Below are positions 26,039 to 35,465 of a stretch of DNA of 64,000 bases, piece by piece (position 1 is the stretch's first letter; each line of letters begins with the position of its first letter). The position numbers were made by a program, and so were the translations under genes. A model generated the notes under the pieces. The model was not told the DNA's origin and made no database searches. It saw nothing but the letters and a program-made list of their open reading frames with translations. Source of the DNA: DASYKS01 sp031404815 (GTDB taxonomy: Bacteria; Acidobacteriota; Thermoanaerobaculia; Multivoradales; UBA5704); NCBI GenBank assembly GCA_031404815.1, contig JANNIH010000088.1:1-64000 (forward strand), written 5' to 3'.

Positions 26039-26914
26039 TCAGTTCGGCGAGATCTCGTCCATCGCGTAGCGGTAGATCGCGCCGCAGAAGGCGCATTCGG
26101 CGGGGATCGCTCCGTCTTCGGGGCTTTGGAGGGGGGTCAGCTCTTCGCGCGGCAGGCGGGTCAGCATTTCGAGCAGGCGGCCACGGCTGCAGCGGCAGCG
26201 GTAGCGGACCGGCTGTTCGTCGAGCGATTCCCAGTCGAGACCTTCGAACAGGGTGCCGAGCGCGGCGTCGAGGTTGCCCCGGCCGAGTAGCAAGCCCACC
26301 CCCGGCAGGGCGGCGATGTTTTGTTCGAGGCGGGTGAGCGTCTCCTCGGCGACGCCGGGAAACGCCTCGACGATCACCCCACCCGCGGCACCGATGCCGG
26401 TCGGTTCGAGCAGCACGCCGAGCAGCACCGCCGAGCGGGTCTGTTCGCTCTGGTCGAGGTAGTGGGCGAGCTGGTCGCCCATCGCCCCCGACCGGAGCGC
26501 CACCTGGCTGTCGTGGCTCGCGCCGTCGGGCAGCTCGCGCACCACGCGGAGGGTCCCCTGGCCGATCGCCGCCGCGACCGCGAGGCCGCCCCCGGCGAGC
26601 GGCGGCAGATCGAGCCGCGGTTCGCCGACCGTACCGCGCAGGTTGCCAAGGGCGTCGGCCTCGGCGTAGACCTTGCCGAGCGGCCCGTCGCCGCGCAGCT
26701 CAATTGAAACCGCGCCGATCTCCTTGAGCGACAGGCGGAGCAACAGCGCGGCGCTCGCGAGCGCCTGGCCGAGCGCGGCGGTGGCGACCGGCGACAGGTC
26801 GAGCCGGTCGCGCACGTCGGCGACCACAGGCGCGACATCGACCGCCACCCAGCGCAACCAACCTCCCCCGGCAAGTCCCGAACGGAGCATCCCTTGAGCC
26901 CCCGCGAGGCTCAT
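26039..26914 (-). CDS. hslO: Redox-regulated chaperone Hsp33
   Basis: The 291-residue protein has the Hsp33 body with DVRDRLDLSPVATAALGQAL and the four redox-switch cysteines near the C-terminus, Cys240-x-Cys242 and Cys274-x-x-Cys277. The reduced form binds zinc; oxidation unfolds the linker and turns on holdase activity in the cytoplasm. The ATG at 26914 overlaps the larC stop (ATGA), so it is translated with larC. Confidence 0.95.
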   Translation of the reverse strand: MSLAGAQGMLRSGLAGGGWLRWVAVDVAPVVADVRDRLDLSPVATAALGQALASAALLLRLSLKEIGAVSIELRGDGPLGKVYAEADALGNLRGTVGEPRLDLPPLAGGGLAVAAAIGQGTLRVVRELPDGASHDSQVALRSGAMGDQLAHYLDQSEQTRSAVLLGVLLEPTGIGAAGGVIVEAFPGVAEETLTRLEQNIAALPGVGLLLGRGNLDAALGTLFEGLDWESLDEQPVRYRCRCSRGRLLEMLTRLPREELTPLQSPEDGAIPAECAFCGAIYRYAMDEISPN

Positions 26915-28314
26915 GCCGCCACCCCCGCCGCGCGATCGAACGCCGCGGCGGCCGATGCCAATCGATAGACATCGCGCCAGGCGACACCCGAAGCGAGCGC
27001 GATCCGCCGGCAATCCTCGAACTCAGGCGCCGCGGCGAACAGGCGTCCACCGAGCCGCGCGCGTTTGACCGCTACAGGGCCCAGCTCGGTCTCGACGATC
27101 ACCACTTCGCGTTCCGCCTCGATCCGTTCCGCCCGCTGGATGCGACAGCCGAGCGAGCCCGATTCGAGCAGCAGCAGCCCGGCGAGCGGCTCCATTTGGT
27201 CGGGCCGGCAGAGCAGCGTCACCAGCGTACCCGGCCGGTTCTTCTTCATCTGGACCGGGGTGAAGTAGACATCGAGCGCGCCCGCGCCGAGCAGGCGCTC
27301 CATCAGGAAGCCGAACCCTTCACCGGGCAGATCGTCGATCTCGCACTCGACCACCACCACCTCGGCCAGACGCCCGAGCGAACCGAGGGTGCCTGCCGAA
27401 CGCGGAGTCGAGGCGGAGGCAAATCCCTGGAACGCCCGGCCGCGGATCAGCCGGAAGACGTTCGGCCTCCCGGGTGTATCGCGCTTGCCGAGGCCGTAGC
27501 CGATCGATTCGGAAACGATCGAGGGGAACTCGACATACTCGTCGACCAGCTCGGCGAGCAGGGTGGCGCCGGTCGGCGTGGTCAGCTCTCCCCCGCCGCT
27601 GCCGTAGATCGGAATCCCCGCGAGCAACAGGGCGGTCGCCGGGGCCGGGACCGCGAGCTCGCCGTGGGCCGCGGTGACCCGCCCGCCGCCGACGTTGATC
27701 GCCGAAGCGGTGATCCGCTCCGGCCGCAAGTGCTCGATCGCCGCCGCCGCGCCCACCAAATCGACGATCGAATCGACCGCCCCGACCTCGTGGAAATGGA
27801 CCTGCTCGATCGGTACGCCGTGGACCTTCGCCTCCGCTTCACCGAGGCGAACGAACAGCCGTTCGGCCCGCTCCCGAACCGGCGCAGCCAGGCCGCTCGC
27901 GGCGAGCAGAGAGCGGATCTCGGAAAGATGCCGGCCGTGAGAATGTCCGTGGTTGTGGCTATGACTGTGGTCGTTATCGTGGCTGTGAGGATGAGCGTGC
28001 GGGTGTGGGTGAGGGTGGTGCCCGTGCGCCACGCCGGCCTCGATCTCTTCCGGATCCGGCCCCTCGATCGAGCGGCCGTGCTCCAACACGCGGAAGCGAA
28101 CGCCGGTCACCCCGCCGCGCACCGCGCGCCGCATCTCGAAGCCGACTCCGGGTAACCCGAGCCGCTCGATCGTCTCGACCAGCACCTCGGGCGGCAGACC
28201 GGCGTCCAAGCAGGCGCCGAGAAACATATCGCCCGCGATCCCGCTCGCGGCGTCCAGATGGAGGTGCACAGGGGCGTCGGGAGCAGGGGGAACCGAACCG
28301 GTGGGTGAACGCAT
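26911..28314 (-). CDS. larC: Nickel-pincer cofactor biosynthesis protein LarC
   Basis: The 467-residue protein contains the LarC/DUF111 hallmarks: HLDAASGIAGDMFLGACLDA at the N-terminus, GVPIEQVHFHEVGAVDSIVD, and a C-terminal metal-insertion domain with ECEIDDLPGE and VQMKKNRPGT. A His-rich stretch (about 105-135, many HPH and HSH repeats) probably stores nickel. LarC is a CTP-dependent cyclometallase that inserts nickel into the lactate racemase cofactor. larA, larB and larE are not in the window. The ATG at 28314 is used; it overlaps hslO downstream. Confidence 0.93.
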   Translation of the reverse strand: MRSPTGSVPPAPDAPVHLHLDAASGIAGDMFLGACLDAGLPPEVLVETIERLGLPGVGFEMRRAVRGGVTGVRFRVLEHGRSIEGPDPEEIEAGVAHGHHPHPHPHAHPHSHDNDHSHSHNHGHSHGRHLSEIRSLLAASGLAAPVRERAERLFVRLGEAEAKVHGVPIEQVHFHEVGAVDSIVDLVGAAAAIEHLRPERITASAINVGGGRVTAAHGELAVPAPATALLLAGIPIYGSGGGELTTPTGATLLAELVDEYVEFPSIVSESIGYGLGKRDTPGRPNVFRLIRGRAFQGFASASTPRSAGTLGSLGRLAEVVVVECEIDDLPGEGFGFLMERLLGAGALDVYFTPVQMKKNRPGTLVTLLCRPDQMEPLAGLLLLESGSLGCRIQRAERIEAEREVVIVETELGPVAVKRARLGGRLFAAAPEFEDCRRIALASGVAWRDVYRLASAAAAFDRAAGVAA

Positions 28315-28324
28315 AGCCGAAACG

Positions 28325-29104
28325 CTACCACGGCCGCCGATCGCGGATCGACGCAAAACGCCCTCCCCCGCCCAAGATCAGGTGATCGATCAGGCGCAGG
28401 CCCAGCAGGTCGGCCGCTGCGACCAGGCGGCGGGTGAACTCGTAGTCTTCGAGGCTCGGCGCCGGATCGCCGCTCGGATGGGTGTGGAAGACGACGAAGC
28501 CGGTGGCTCCGCGCAACAGAGCTTCTTTGAGCACCTCGCGCGGCTCGACCGACGCCCGATCGATCGTGCCGCGGTAGATCTCGCGCTCGCCGATCAGCCG
28601 GTTGCGCAGGTTCAAAAAAAGCGCGCCCATCACCTCCTGGTCGCGCTCACTATAGCGGAGCTGAAGGTAGCGGACCACTTCGGCGGGCCGGGTGAGCGGC
28701 TCTTCCGGCAGCTGTTCGCGCGCGAGCCTGCGGCCGATCTCCAAGGCCGCGAGCAGGCTCGCCGCCTTGGCGGGTCCGACACCGAGACGTTGGATCTCGC
28801 GCGGGTCGACACTTTCGAGCCCGGAGAGGCCGCCGTGCGCGGCGAGCAGCTCGCGCGCCACTTCGAGCGCCGAGGCGCCGAACCTTCCGGTGCGCAGCAA
28901 GACCGCGAGCAGCTCAGCGTCCGCCAGCGCCTGGGCGCCCTGTTCCAACAGACGTTCGCGCGGCCGATCGCCAAGGGGAAGCTCCCGCATCGTCAGGCTC
29001 GTCGGAGCGGCTTTCTGGGCGCCTTTCTGGGCGCCTTTCTGGGCGGCTTTCTGGGCGCCTTTCTGGGAATGAGAAGAGGGGAATCCTTCGCGGTTTGGTT
29101 TCAT
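28325..29104 (-). CDS. radC: RadC-family JAB1/MPN protein
   Basis: The 259-residue protein has the N-terminal UPF0758 region (LPLGDRPRERLLEQG, then the helix-hairpin-helix GLESVDPREIQRLGVGPAKA) and the JAB metalloprotease-like domain with FVVFHTHPSGDPAPS followed by an Asp-containing IDHLILGGG. The biochemical role of RadC is unresolved, though it is no longer considered a repair protein. Residues 15-34 are a 12-bp tandem-repeat insertion (QKGAQKAAQKGAQKGAQKAA). ATG at 29104. Confidence 0.93.
   Translation of the reverse strand: MKPNREGFPSSHSQKGAQKAAQKGAQKGAQKAAPTSLTMRELPLGDRPRERLLEQGAQALADAELLAVLLRTGRFGASALEVARELLAAHGGLSGLESVDPREIQRLGVGPAKAASLLAALEIGRRLAREQLPEEPLTRPAEVVRYLQLRYSERDQEVMGALFLNLRNRLIGEREIYRGTIDRASVEPREVLKEALLRGATGFVVFHTHPSGDPAPSLEDYEFTRRLVAAADLLGLRLIDHLILGGGGRFASIRDRRPW
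29006..29066. repeat. 12-bp tandem repeat inside radC
   Basis: CTTTCTGGGCGC recurs about five times with small changes, coding for repeated QKGA/QKAA units. It adds a charged, flexible stretch near the RadC N-terminus. Confidence 0.8.
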
Positions 29105-29172
29105 GACCCCTAAAGACGCGAAACGGGGGGTGCAATCTGGACGATTCGGCCCAGAGACGTTTTCCGAGCGGT

Positions 29173-29201
29173 TTGACACCCTCACGCTCCGCTGCTAAAA
29201 A
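29173..29201 (+). promoter_or_regulatory. Sigma-70-type promoter for the agmatinase-family gene
   Basis: TTGACA at 29173-29178, a 17-base spacer and TAAAAA at 29196-29201, 28 bases before the ATG at 29230. It matches the vegetative consensus well in a GC-rich background. Confidence 0.65.
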
Positions 29202-29229
29202 CCGCGCCGACTCGATAAGGAGAACCATC

Positions 29230-30123
29230 ATGTCCCACTCGTCTCAGAACTTCGGCCTGCTCGACGACGAGGCGAGCCGCTACGAGACCGCCCGGGCGGT
29301 GGTCTTGCCCGTGCCGTTCGAACGCACCACTTCGTACGGCAAAGGTACCGTCCACGGCCCGGCCGCGATCGTCCGGGCATCGCAGTCGATGGAGCTGTGG
29401 GACGAGGAGTTGGGCGACGAGCCGTTCACGCAAGGGATCGCCACGCTGCCGCCGTTTCACCCGGAAGCGTTCGATATGGCCGACGCGATGGCCGAGATCG
29501 AGGCAGCCTGTTTCCCTCACGTCGAGCGGAAGAAGTTTCTCACCGTGCTCGGCGGCGAACATTCGCTGTCGATCGGCCCGGTGCGCGCCACCCGGCGGGC
29601 GTGGGCCGCCGAGGGAGAGATCGGGGTGGTCCAGTTCGATGCCCACTCCGACCTGCGCGAGGAGTTCGAGGGGACGCCGTACAGCCACGCGAGCGTTCTG
29701 CGCCGGATTCACGAGGACGGCATCCCATCGCTTGGCATTGGCATCCGCTCGCTGTCGAGCCCGGAAGCCGAGCTGATCCGAGCGAAAAACCTGCCCGTCA
29801 TCTGGGGCCACCAGCTCGATCGCGCCGAGGAGATGTTCCCCGAAATGCTGGCGACCCTCCCCGAGCACATCTACCTGACGTTCGATATCGACTACTTCGA
29901 TCCCTCGCTGGTCCCGGCGACCGGCACGCCGGAGCCCGGCGGCGGCACCTGGTGGCCGACGCTCCGGCTGCTGCGCCAACTGTTCAAGACCAAGAAGGTG
30001 GTCGCGATGGATCTGGTCGAGTTGGCCCCGTTCGGCCCGCTGCCGGCGAGCGACTTCGTCGCCGCGAAGCTGGTCTACAAATGCCTCGGCTACTTGAAGG
30101 CGACGGAGGAAGGGCGGCTGTAG
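29230..30123 (+). CDS. speB: Agmatinase/arginase-family ureohydrolase
   Basis: The 297-residue protein has the binuclear manganese ligands of ureohydrolases: GGEHS, FDAHSDLR and TFDIDYFDPS. Such enzymes remove urea from agmatine, arginine or related guanidines. Residues YSHAS and PEPGGG fit agmatinase better than arginase, though substrate cannot be fixed from sequence. The ATG at 29230 has AAGGAG upstream and a good promoter at 29173. A deoxyhypusine-synthase-like gene at 37884 could use a polyamine from this path. Confidence 0.9.
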   Translation: MSHSSQNFGLLDDEASRYETARAVVLPVPFERTTSYGKGTVHGPAAIVRASQSMELWDEELGDEPFTQGIATLPPFHPEAFDMADAMAEIEAACFPHVERKKFLTVLGGEHSLSIGPVRATRRAWAAEGEIGVVQFDAHSDLREEFEGTPYSHASVLRRIHEDGIPSLGIGIRSLSSPEAELIRAKNLPVIWGHQLDRAEEMFPEMLATLPEHIYLTFDIDYFDPSLVPATGTPEPGGGTWWPTLRLLRQLFKTKKVVAMDLVELAPFGPLPASDFVAAKLVYKCLGYLKATEEGRL

Positions 30124-30145
30124 AGGAGCCGCCCTCCCCCCGGCC

Positions 30146-31333
30146 TCAGCCGATCGACTCCACAATCATCGCGATCCCCTGTCCGCCACCGATGCAGGCG
30201 GACGCGACACCGGTGCCGCCGCCGCGGCGCGCGAGCTCTTTGGTGAGCGTGATCAGCAGGCGCGTCCCGGAAGCGCCGAGCGGATGGCCGAGGGCGATTG
30301 CGCCGCCGTTGACGTTCAGCTTCTCCATGTCGAGGTCGAGGTCCTTGGCCACCGCGAGGATCTGACCCGCGAACGCCTCGTTGATCTCGATCAGATCGAG
30401 GTCGGAAAGCGCCATCCCCGCTTTTGCGAGCGCGGCGCGGATCGCCGGCGCCGGACCGATCCCCATGCGCGACGGCTCGACCCCCACGACGCTCCAGGAG
30501 AGGATGCGAGCGACCGGCTTCCAGCCGCGCTCCGCCGCCCGTTCTGCGGTTCCTAGGATCATCATCGCCGCGCCATCGACGATGCCCGAGGCGTTGCCGG
30601 CGGTGACGAAACCGTCCTTGTCGAACGCGGTCGGCAGACCGGCGAGATCTTCCATCGAGGTCTCGGGACGCAGGTGGTCGTCGCGCTCGATCCGCTTTGC
30701 CCGCTTCCCCTTCCCCACTTCGATCGGCGCCACCTCCTCTGCCAGTTTGCCGCTGGCCCAGGCCGCCCCGGCGCGCTGCTGCGAGCGGATCGCGAAGGCG
30801 TCCTGCTCTTCGCGCGAGATGGAGAAATCCCTCGCCAGGTTGTTGCTGGTCTGGGCCATGTAGCAACCGCAGAACGGGTCCATCAGCGAGCTCATCAACA
30901 GGTCTTCGAGCTGCCCCTGGCCGAGCCGGAACCCTTTCCTCGCGCCGCGGATCACGTGCGGCGCCTGCGACATGTTCTCCATGCCGCCGACCAGGCAGGT
31001 CACAGCCTCACCCACGAGGATCGCGTGCGCCCCGGAGATCACCGATTGAATCCCCGAGCCGCAGAGCCGATTGACCGTCGCCGCCGGGACCTCTTTCGGC
31101 ACCCCGGCTTTTAACGCCACGTGGCGCGCGCCATAGATCGCGTCGGACGAGGTCTGAAGCGCGTTGCCCACGAACGTCTGGTCGATCTCGGAGGGCGCGA
31201 TCCCCGTCCGTAGAAACAGCTCCTTGGCGGCGTGAGCGGCGAGGTCGATCGCTGAAATCTCGGCGAAATCGCCGTTGTAAGAGAGCATCGGGGTGCGGAC
31301 CCCGTCGACTAAAACCAAGTTCTTGATGTCCAT
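30146..31333 (-). CDS. Acetyl-CoA acetyltransferase (thiolase)
   Basis: The 395-residue enzyme has all thiolase catalytic elements: the nucleophile Cys91 in NRLCGSGIQ, NEAFA, GGAIALGHPLGASG with the catalytic His, and the second Cys in SACIGGGQG. It condenses or cleaves acyl-CoA in the cytoplasm. ATG at 31333 with GGGAGG upstream. It lies downstream of a serine hydrolase and a CoA-transferase gene on the same strand, which suggests short-chain acyl-CoA or hydroxybutyrate metabolism. Confidence 0.94.
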   Translation of the reverse strand: MDIKNLVLVDGVRTPMLSYNGDFAEISAIDLAAHAAKELFLRTGIAPSEIDQTFVGNALQTSSDAIYGARHVALKAGVPKEVPAATVNRLCGSGIQSVISGAHAILVGEAVTCLVGGMENMSQAPHVIRGARKGFRLGQGQLEDLLMSSLMDPFCGCYMAQTSNNLARDFSISREEQDAFAIRSQQRAGAAWASGKLAEEVAPIEVGKGKRAKRIERDDHLRPETSMEDLAGLPTAFDKDGFVTAGNASGIVDGAAMMILGTAERAAERGWKPVARILSWSVVGVEPSRMGIGPAPAIRAALAKAGMALSDLDLIEINEAFAGQILAVAKDLDLDMEKLNVNGGAIALGHPLGASGTRLLITLTKELARRGGGTGVASACIGGGQGIAMIVESIG

Positions 31334-31381
31334 CGAAACACTTCCTCCCATAACGAGCCGATCAGCGGCTCGCCGAAGATC

Positions 31382-32428
31382 CTATACGAGGGCGGCGACC
31401 CCGAGCCGGTGAAACCGCCGGCGGTAGGGGTTCCAATCCACCAGCCCGGAGCGACGGTGAGCGAGCAGCACGAAGACCGCCTGCCGCTCTGGATCGATCC
31501 ACAGGCTCGCGCCGCTAAATCCGGTGAGGCCGAACGCGGTACGGGAGAGCGCGGGGCCGGAGCTGCCGCGGGTCGATCGCCGAGCCCAACCCAGGCCGTA
31601 CCCGCGGCCCCCGGAAAGCGCCCTCGCCACCTGTTGCGGCGAAAGAAGGCGACCGGGGGCCAACCATTCGAGCCCGAACCTCGCGAGATCGGTCACACTT
31701 CCGAACAGGCCGGCATGCCCGGGCAGCGCAACCCCTAGAGAACGGAGGAAGCGCGCGTTGCCATCTTGCGGCTCGCCCGGCGCGGGAGCGTCGAGGAGAG
31801 GAAGCTCGAACCCGAGGGCGTTGGCGAGCGCCACCTCTTTGGCGCCATCCATCGCGGAAGCCGCGACCCCCGGCAGATCTCCCGGCGAGGGTCCGACGTT
31901 TCCGAGCCCAAGCGGCGCGAGCACCCGCTCGGCGAGCAGATCCGCGAACGACCGGCTGAGCAGATCCTGGGCCGCGAAACCCCAGAGGATGCTGCCGAGA
32001 TCGCTGTAGGTCTCCCGCTTCGGGCTGCGGAAACGGCCCGAGAGCAGCAGATCGAGCACATCGTTGCGCGATCGGCAGAGCAGCGACAGCGGCACCCAGG
32101 CGGCCAGGCCGGAGCGGTGGCGGAGGAGATCTTCGAGCGAGCGGCGCTCGAAGTCGGCATCAACTTCGGAATAGATGTCGCCGATCCGCGTCCGGAGCCG
32201 CAGGTCGCGCGAGGCATCGAGGACCAGCGCGAGCGTCGCGGCGAACAGTTTGGAGAGGGACGCGAGGTCGAAGCGGGTTTCGATCGTCGCAGGAAGACCT
32301 GGGCGCGCCTCACCCGCGGCGCCGTTCCAGACGACGCCCGAGGGGCGCACCACCATCGCCGCAGCGGCGGAGACGGTGCCGGAGGCGACGAGACTTTCGA
32401 GCCACCGGGCGGGATCGGGGCGGCTCAA
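31382..32428 (-). CDS. Serine hydrolase (class C beta-lactamase-like)
   Basis: The 348-residue protein has the SxxK motif at Ser57-Leu-Ser-Lys60 (DLASLSK), a Tyr motif ETYSDLG and a late glycine-rich strand GLTGFSGASLWIDP. This is the beta-lactamase/transpeptidase-like fold used by many esterases and peptidases. No clear signal peptide is seen, so it may be cytoplasmic. Its start is TTG at 32428, four to five bases after GGAGG. Confidence 0.85.
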   Translation of the reverse strand: MSRPDPARWLESLVASGTVSAAAAMVVRPSGVVWNGAAGEARPGLPATIETRFDLASLSKLFAATLALVLDASRDLRLRTRIGDIYSEVDADFERRSLEDLLRHRSGLAAWVPLSLLCRSRNDVLDLLLSGRFRSPKRETYSDLGSILWGFAAQDLLSRSFADLLAERVLAPLGLGNVGPSPGDLPGVAASAMDGAKEVALANALGFELPLLDAPAPGEPQDGNARFLRSLGVALPGHAGLFGSVTDLARFGLEWLAPGRLLSPQQVARALSGGRGYGLGWARRSTRGSSGPALSRTAFGLTGFSGASLWIDPERQAVFVLLAHRRSGLVDWNPYRRRFHRLGVAALV

Positions 32429-32479
32429 GCGCCCTCCGCTTCGAGATCGAAGATCTTGCCCGGATTCAAGGGTTGCCGC

Positions 32480-33778
32480 TCAGGTCAGATATTTGCGCCC
32501 GCGGGCGGCCACGCGGAGTTCCGCCCGGAAGTCGGGGTGGGCGATGCCGATCAACGCCTCGGCGCGTTTCCGGATGTTCTTGCCCCACAGGTCGGCGATG
32601 CCGTACTCGGTGACGACGTAATGGATGTCGCCTCGGCTGGTGACTACGCCGGTCCCTTCCTCGAACACCGTCTGGATGCGCGACACCTGAGCGTCCTTGG
32701 CCGTCGCGGGGAGCGCGATGATCGGCATCCCCCCGCGGCTGCGCGCAGCGCCGCGAATGAAATCGACCTGGCCACCGATGCCGGAGAAGAACTTGCCGCG
32801 CACCGTGTCGGCCGCGACCTGACCGGTCAGATCGACCGCGAGCGCTGAGTTGATCGCGATCATCCGGTCGTTCCGGGCGATCTGGAACGGGTCGTTGGTG
32901 AAGCCACTCGGCCGCATCTCGACCGCCGGATGGCCGTCCACCCAATCGTAGAGGGCGCGCGAACCCATGATGAACGAAGTGACGATCTTGCCCGGTAGGA
33001 ACGACTTGCGTCGCCCGGTGATCACCCCCGCTTCGGCCAGGCGCATCACGCCGTCGGAAAACATCTCGGTGTGAACGCCCAAATCGAGCCGATCGTCGAG
33101 CGACGCGAGAACCGCATCGGGAATGCGGCCGATTCCCATCTGAAGCGTCGCACCGTCCGGAATCAGGCTCGCGACGTGGCGACCGATCGAGCGGCAGACC
33201 TCGTCGAGCGGTTCGGCGTGCAGCTCGGGCAACGGATCATCGACCGGCACCAGGCGGGCGATCCTTTCCACCGGCAGAAACGAGTCGCCGAGCGTGCGCG
33301 GCATGTGCGGATTCACCTCGGCCAGGATCAGGTCGGCGGTATCGACCGCGGCGCGGACGATATCGACCGAGACGCCGAGGCTGACGAACCCGTGCCGATC
33401 GGGGGGCGAAACCTGGATCAACGCCGCGTCGACCTTCACCCGGCCGGAGCGGATCAAAGTCGGGATGTCCGAAAGGAAGACGGGCATGAAATCCGCGCGC
33501 CCCTCCTGGACCGCCGCTCGGACATTCGCACCGATGAAGAACGCCGTATGACGAAACCGCGTCTCGAGGCCCGGCGCCACGTACGGCGCGCGGCCCAGGG
33601 TCATCAGATGGACGATCTCGTTGCCTTCGAGATGGTCGCCGAAAGCGACCATTGCCTCGACCAACCGGCCCGGCTCCGCGGCGCCGGAACCGATCAGGAT
33701 GCGCTGATGGGCTTTAAGCAGAGCGACCGCCTCGGCGGGAGATCCGACTTTCTCTGCGTAGCGCTTTTGCCAACCCAT
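32480..33778 (-). CDS. Acetyl-CoA hydrolase/4-hydroxybutyrate CoA-transferase family
   Basis: The 432-residue protein is a family I CoA-transferase: N-terminal IRSGRVKVDAALIQVSPPDR with GFVSLGVSVD, and a C-terminal half with HTEMFSDGVM (containing the catalytic Glu), a GFTNDPF turn and GGQVDFIRGAARSRGG. The closest forms are acetyl-CoA:4-hydroxybutyrate CoA-transferases and acetyl-CoA hydrolases. With the thiolase downstream it may serve short-chain acid metabolism. Confidence 0.9.
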   Translation of the reverse strand: MGWQKRYAEKVGSPAEAVALLKAHQRILIGSGAAEPGRLVEAMVAFGDHLEGNEIVHLMTLGRAPYVAPGLETRFRHTAFFIGANVRAAVQEGRADFMPVFLSDIPTLIRSGRVKVDAALIQVSPPDRHGFVSLGVSVDIVRAAVDTADLILAEVNPHMPRTLGDSFLPVERIARLVPVDDPLPELHAEPLDEVCRSIGRHVASLIPDGATLQMGIGRIPDAVLASLDDRLDLGVHTEMFSDGVMRLAEAGVITGRRKSFLPGKIVTSFIMGSRALYDWVDGHPAVEMRPSGFTNDPFQIARNDRMIAINSALAVDLTGQVAADTVRGKFFSGIGGQVDFIRGAARSRGGMPIIALPATAKDAQVSRIQTVFEEGTGVVTSRGDIHYVVTEYGIADLWGKNIRKRAEALIGIAHPDFRAELRVAARGRKYLT

Positions 33779-33788
33779 AGGCCGAGGG

Positions 33789-34754
33789 TCAGCCGGCGGT
33801 CGCCAGAACCTGCGGTCCCGACGGCAAAGGAGATCCCGCGGCGGGTTCCAGGGTCACCAGCACCGCCCGGGTCCCTTCGGGCATCGACTCCGCCGACAGC
33901 TCCACCATCTCACCCGGGCGGGACGAGAAGGTGCCGCCGGAGACGGTGGCGCCTTCGCTCACGAACCAGAGCTGATACCCCTTGCCGGTTGCCGCAGGCT
34001 CTAGACCTTCGAGGCAGAGGACCCAGTGCTGGTGATCGGCGGCGACGAACAGCAGGCCACGGGCGTCCGGCTGGGCTTGCGGATCGCCGGCAGGAGCGAG
34101 CCGATCGATCGACCCCCCCGGGTTCGTCACCAGGGAGTACTTTTTCTCCATCTCGGCCAGATGCCCTTTGGTCTTGTGCAGGTCGGCGACTTTTTGTTCC
34201 GCCGCGGCGAGCTTCACATAGAGCGACGCCACCTGCTCGGTCTGCTCCTCGAGGTTGCGCAAGAGGAAGAGCGAGAGGCCCGCGAGCGCAAACGCGAGCA
34301 CCGCAGCGAGCGCCAAGGGCCAGCGCGAAGAGCGCCGAGCCGCCGCCCGCGCGTAATTCGGAGCGGCGACGACCGGCGGCTGTGGCGCAACGACGCTCGC
34401 AACAGGAACCGCCACGGGAGAAGCGATCACCGAAGCGGCGGCTACAGCCGGAGCGGCGGTTGTAGCTGGAATGATCGGAGCGACCTGTGTCGAGGGAGCC
34501 GGAAGATCGAGCTTCGCCATCAAACCCTCTAAGACCCGATCCTTCGGTGCAACCGGATCGAGGCTCGAAGGGAGCAGGCCGAGCACCTCGACGTAGAGCC
34601 GCCGCAGGGTCTCGTCCGCCACCCCAACCGCAGACTCGTCCGGACGACCCGCGGACGCAAACTCACCCAAGGCGAGCGCGTCGAGCGCGTCCAGGATCGC
34701 CAGATCTTCGGGATCGGCAGAATCGGGGACCAATGGGTCGGTTTCGGTCGTCAC
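33789..34754 (-). CDS. Anti-sigma factor (RskA-like)
   Basis: The 321-residue protein has a short cytoplasmic N-terminal segment (LDALALGEFA, then a helix to about 75), an Ala/Pro/Val-rich linker, one membrane helix (about 145-165, LALAAVLAFALAGLSLFLL), a coiled segment and a C-terminal RskA domain (LCLEGLEPAATGKGYQLWFV). It should hold the upstream sigma factor at the membrane. Its ATG overlaps the sigma gene stop (ATGA). Confidence 0.88.
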   Translation of the reverse strand: MTTETDPLVPDSADPEDLAILDALDALALGEFASAGRPDESAVGVADETLRRLYVEVLGLLPSSLDPVAPKDRVLEGLMAKLDLPAPSTQVAPIIPATTAAPAVAAASVIASPVAVPVASVVAPQPPVVAAPNYARAAARRSSRWPLALAAVLAFALAGLSLFLLRNLEEQTEQVASLYVKLAAAEQKVADLHKTKGHLAEMEKKYSLVTNPGGSIDRLAPAGDPQAQPDARGLLFVAADHQHWVLCLEGLEPAATGKGYQLWFVSEGATVSGGTFSSRPGEMVELSAESMPEGTRAVLVTLEPAAGSPLPSGPQVLATAG

Positions 34755-35365
34755 AGCAGCTCTCGGATCTCTTGACGAAGGTTTTTGCGCAGCTTTTTCA
34801 TCGCCAGCAATGTTCGCGTCTTCACCGTGCCCAAAGGGATACCCGTCCGTTCGGAGATCTCACTCTGCGTGAGCCCTTCGAAGAAAGCCAGCTCAAGCGC
34901 CTGCCGCTGTTCCGGCGGCAAAGTCTCCAGCTCGGAACGGACCCGGGCCTCTCTCTGTCGATCTAATACGTTCTCCGCGCCCTCCGGAGATGTATACGCC
35001 TCTCCAGCCTCGTCGCTCGCCGCCCCGTGCACCCGCTCCACCACCCGCCGGTTGCGTAGGCGATCGATCGCCCGGCTGCGCATCAGAAGCACCAACCAGG
35101 TAGACACCGAAGAGCGCAGAGAGTCGTAGCGGAGATGTTCCTGCCAGACCCGCAGGAAGACTTCCTGCAAGACCTCCTCCGCGTCCTCGGCGGCGCCCAG
35201 AATTCTCTTGCCCAACGCCAGCAGGTTCGGCGCGTGGCGCCGGTAGAGTTCCTGAAGGGCGTCCGGCTGGCGCTCGCCGATGCGCCGCAACAACAAGGCG
35301 TCGGTGACCACCGCCGGTGTCGTCGCGGAACTTTCGGGAGTCGCGGGGGTCGCTAGGGATGGCAT
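34751..35365 (-). CDS. ECF RNA polymerase sigma factor
   Basis: The 204-residue protein has sigma region 2 (LYRRHAPNLLALGKRILG, EEVLQEVFLRVWQ) and region 4 with the helix-turn-helix LTQSEISERTGIPLGTVKTR. It is of the SigK/RpoE type that pairs with RskA-like anti-sigma factors, as here. ATG at 35365; a TTG at 35368 lies directly before it. The trigger is unknown. Confidence 0.94.
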   Translation of the reverse strand: MPSLATPATPESSATTPAVVTDALLLRRIGERQPDALQELYRRHAPNLLALGKRILGAAEDAEEVLQEVFLRVWQEHLRYDSLRSSVSTWLVLLMRSRAIDRLRNRRVVERVHGAASDEAGEAYTSPEGAENVLDRQREARVRSELETLPPEQRQALELAFFEGLTQSEISERTGIPLGTVKTRTLLAMKKLRKNLRQEIRELL

Positions 35366-35465
35366 CAAGGCGGAGACCGATCGGGGCCCTTAGGGATGGT
35401 GAAGGTGTAAGAGCGCTCCTCTTTGGGAAGCCTAGGATAGCATGCACCGCGCAAAGGAAACTCCA

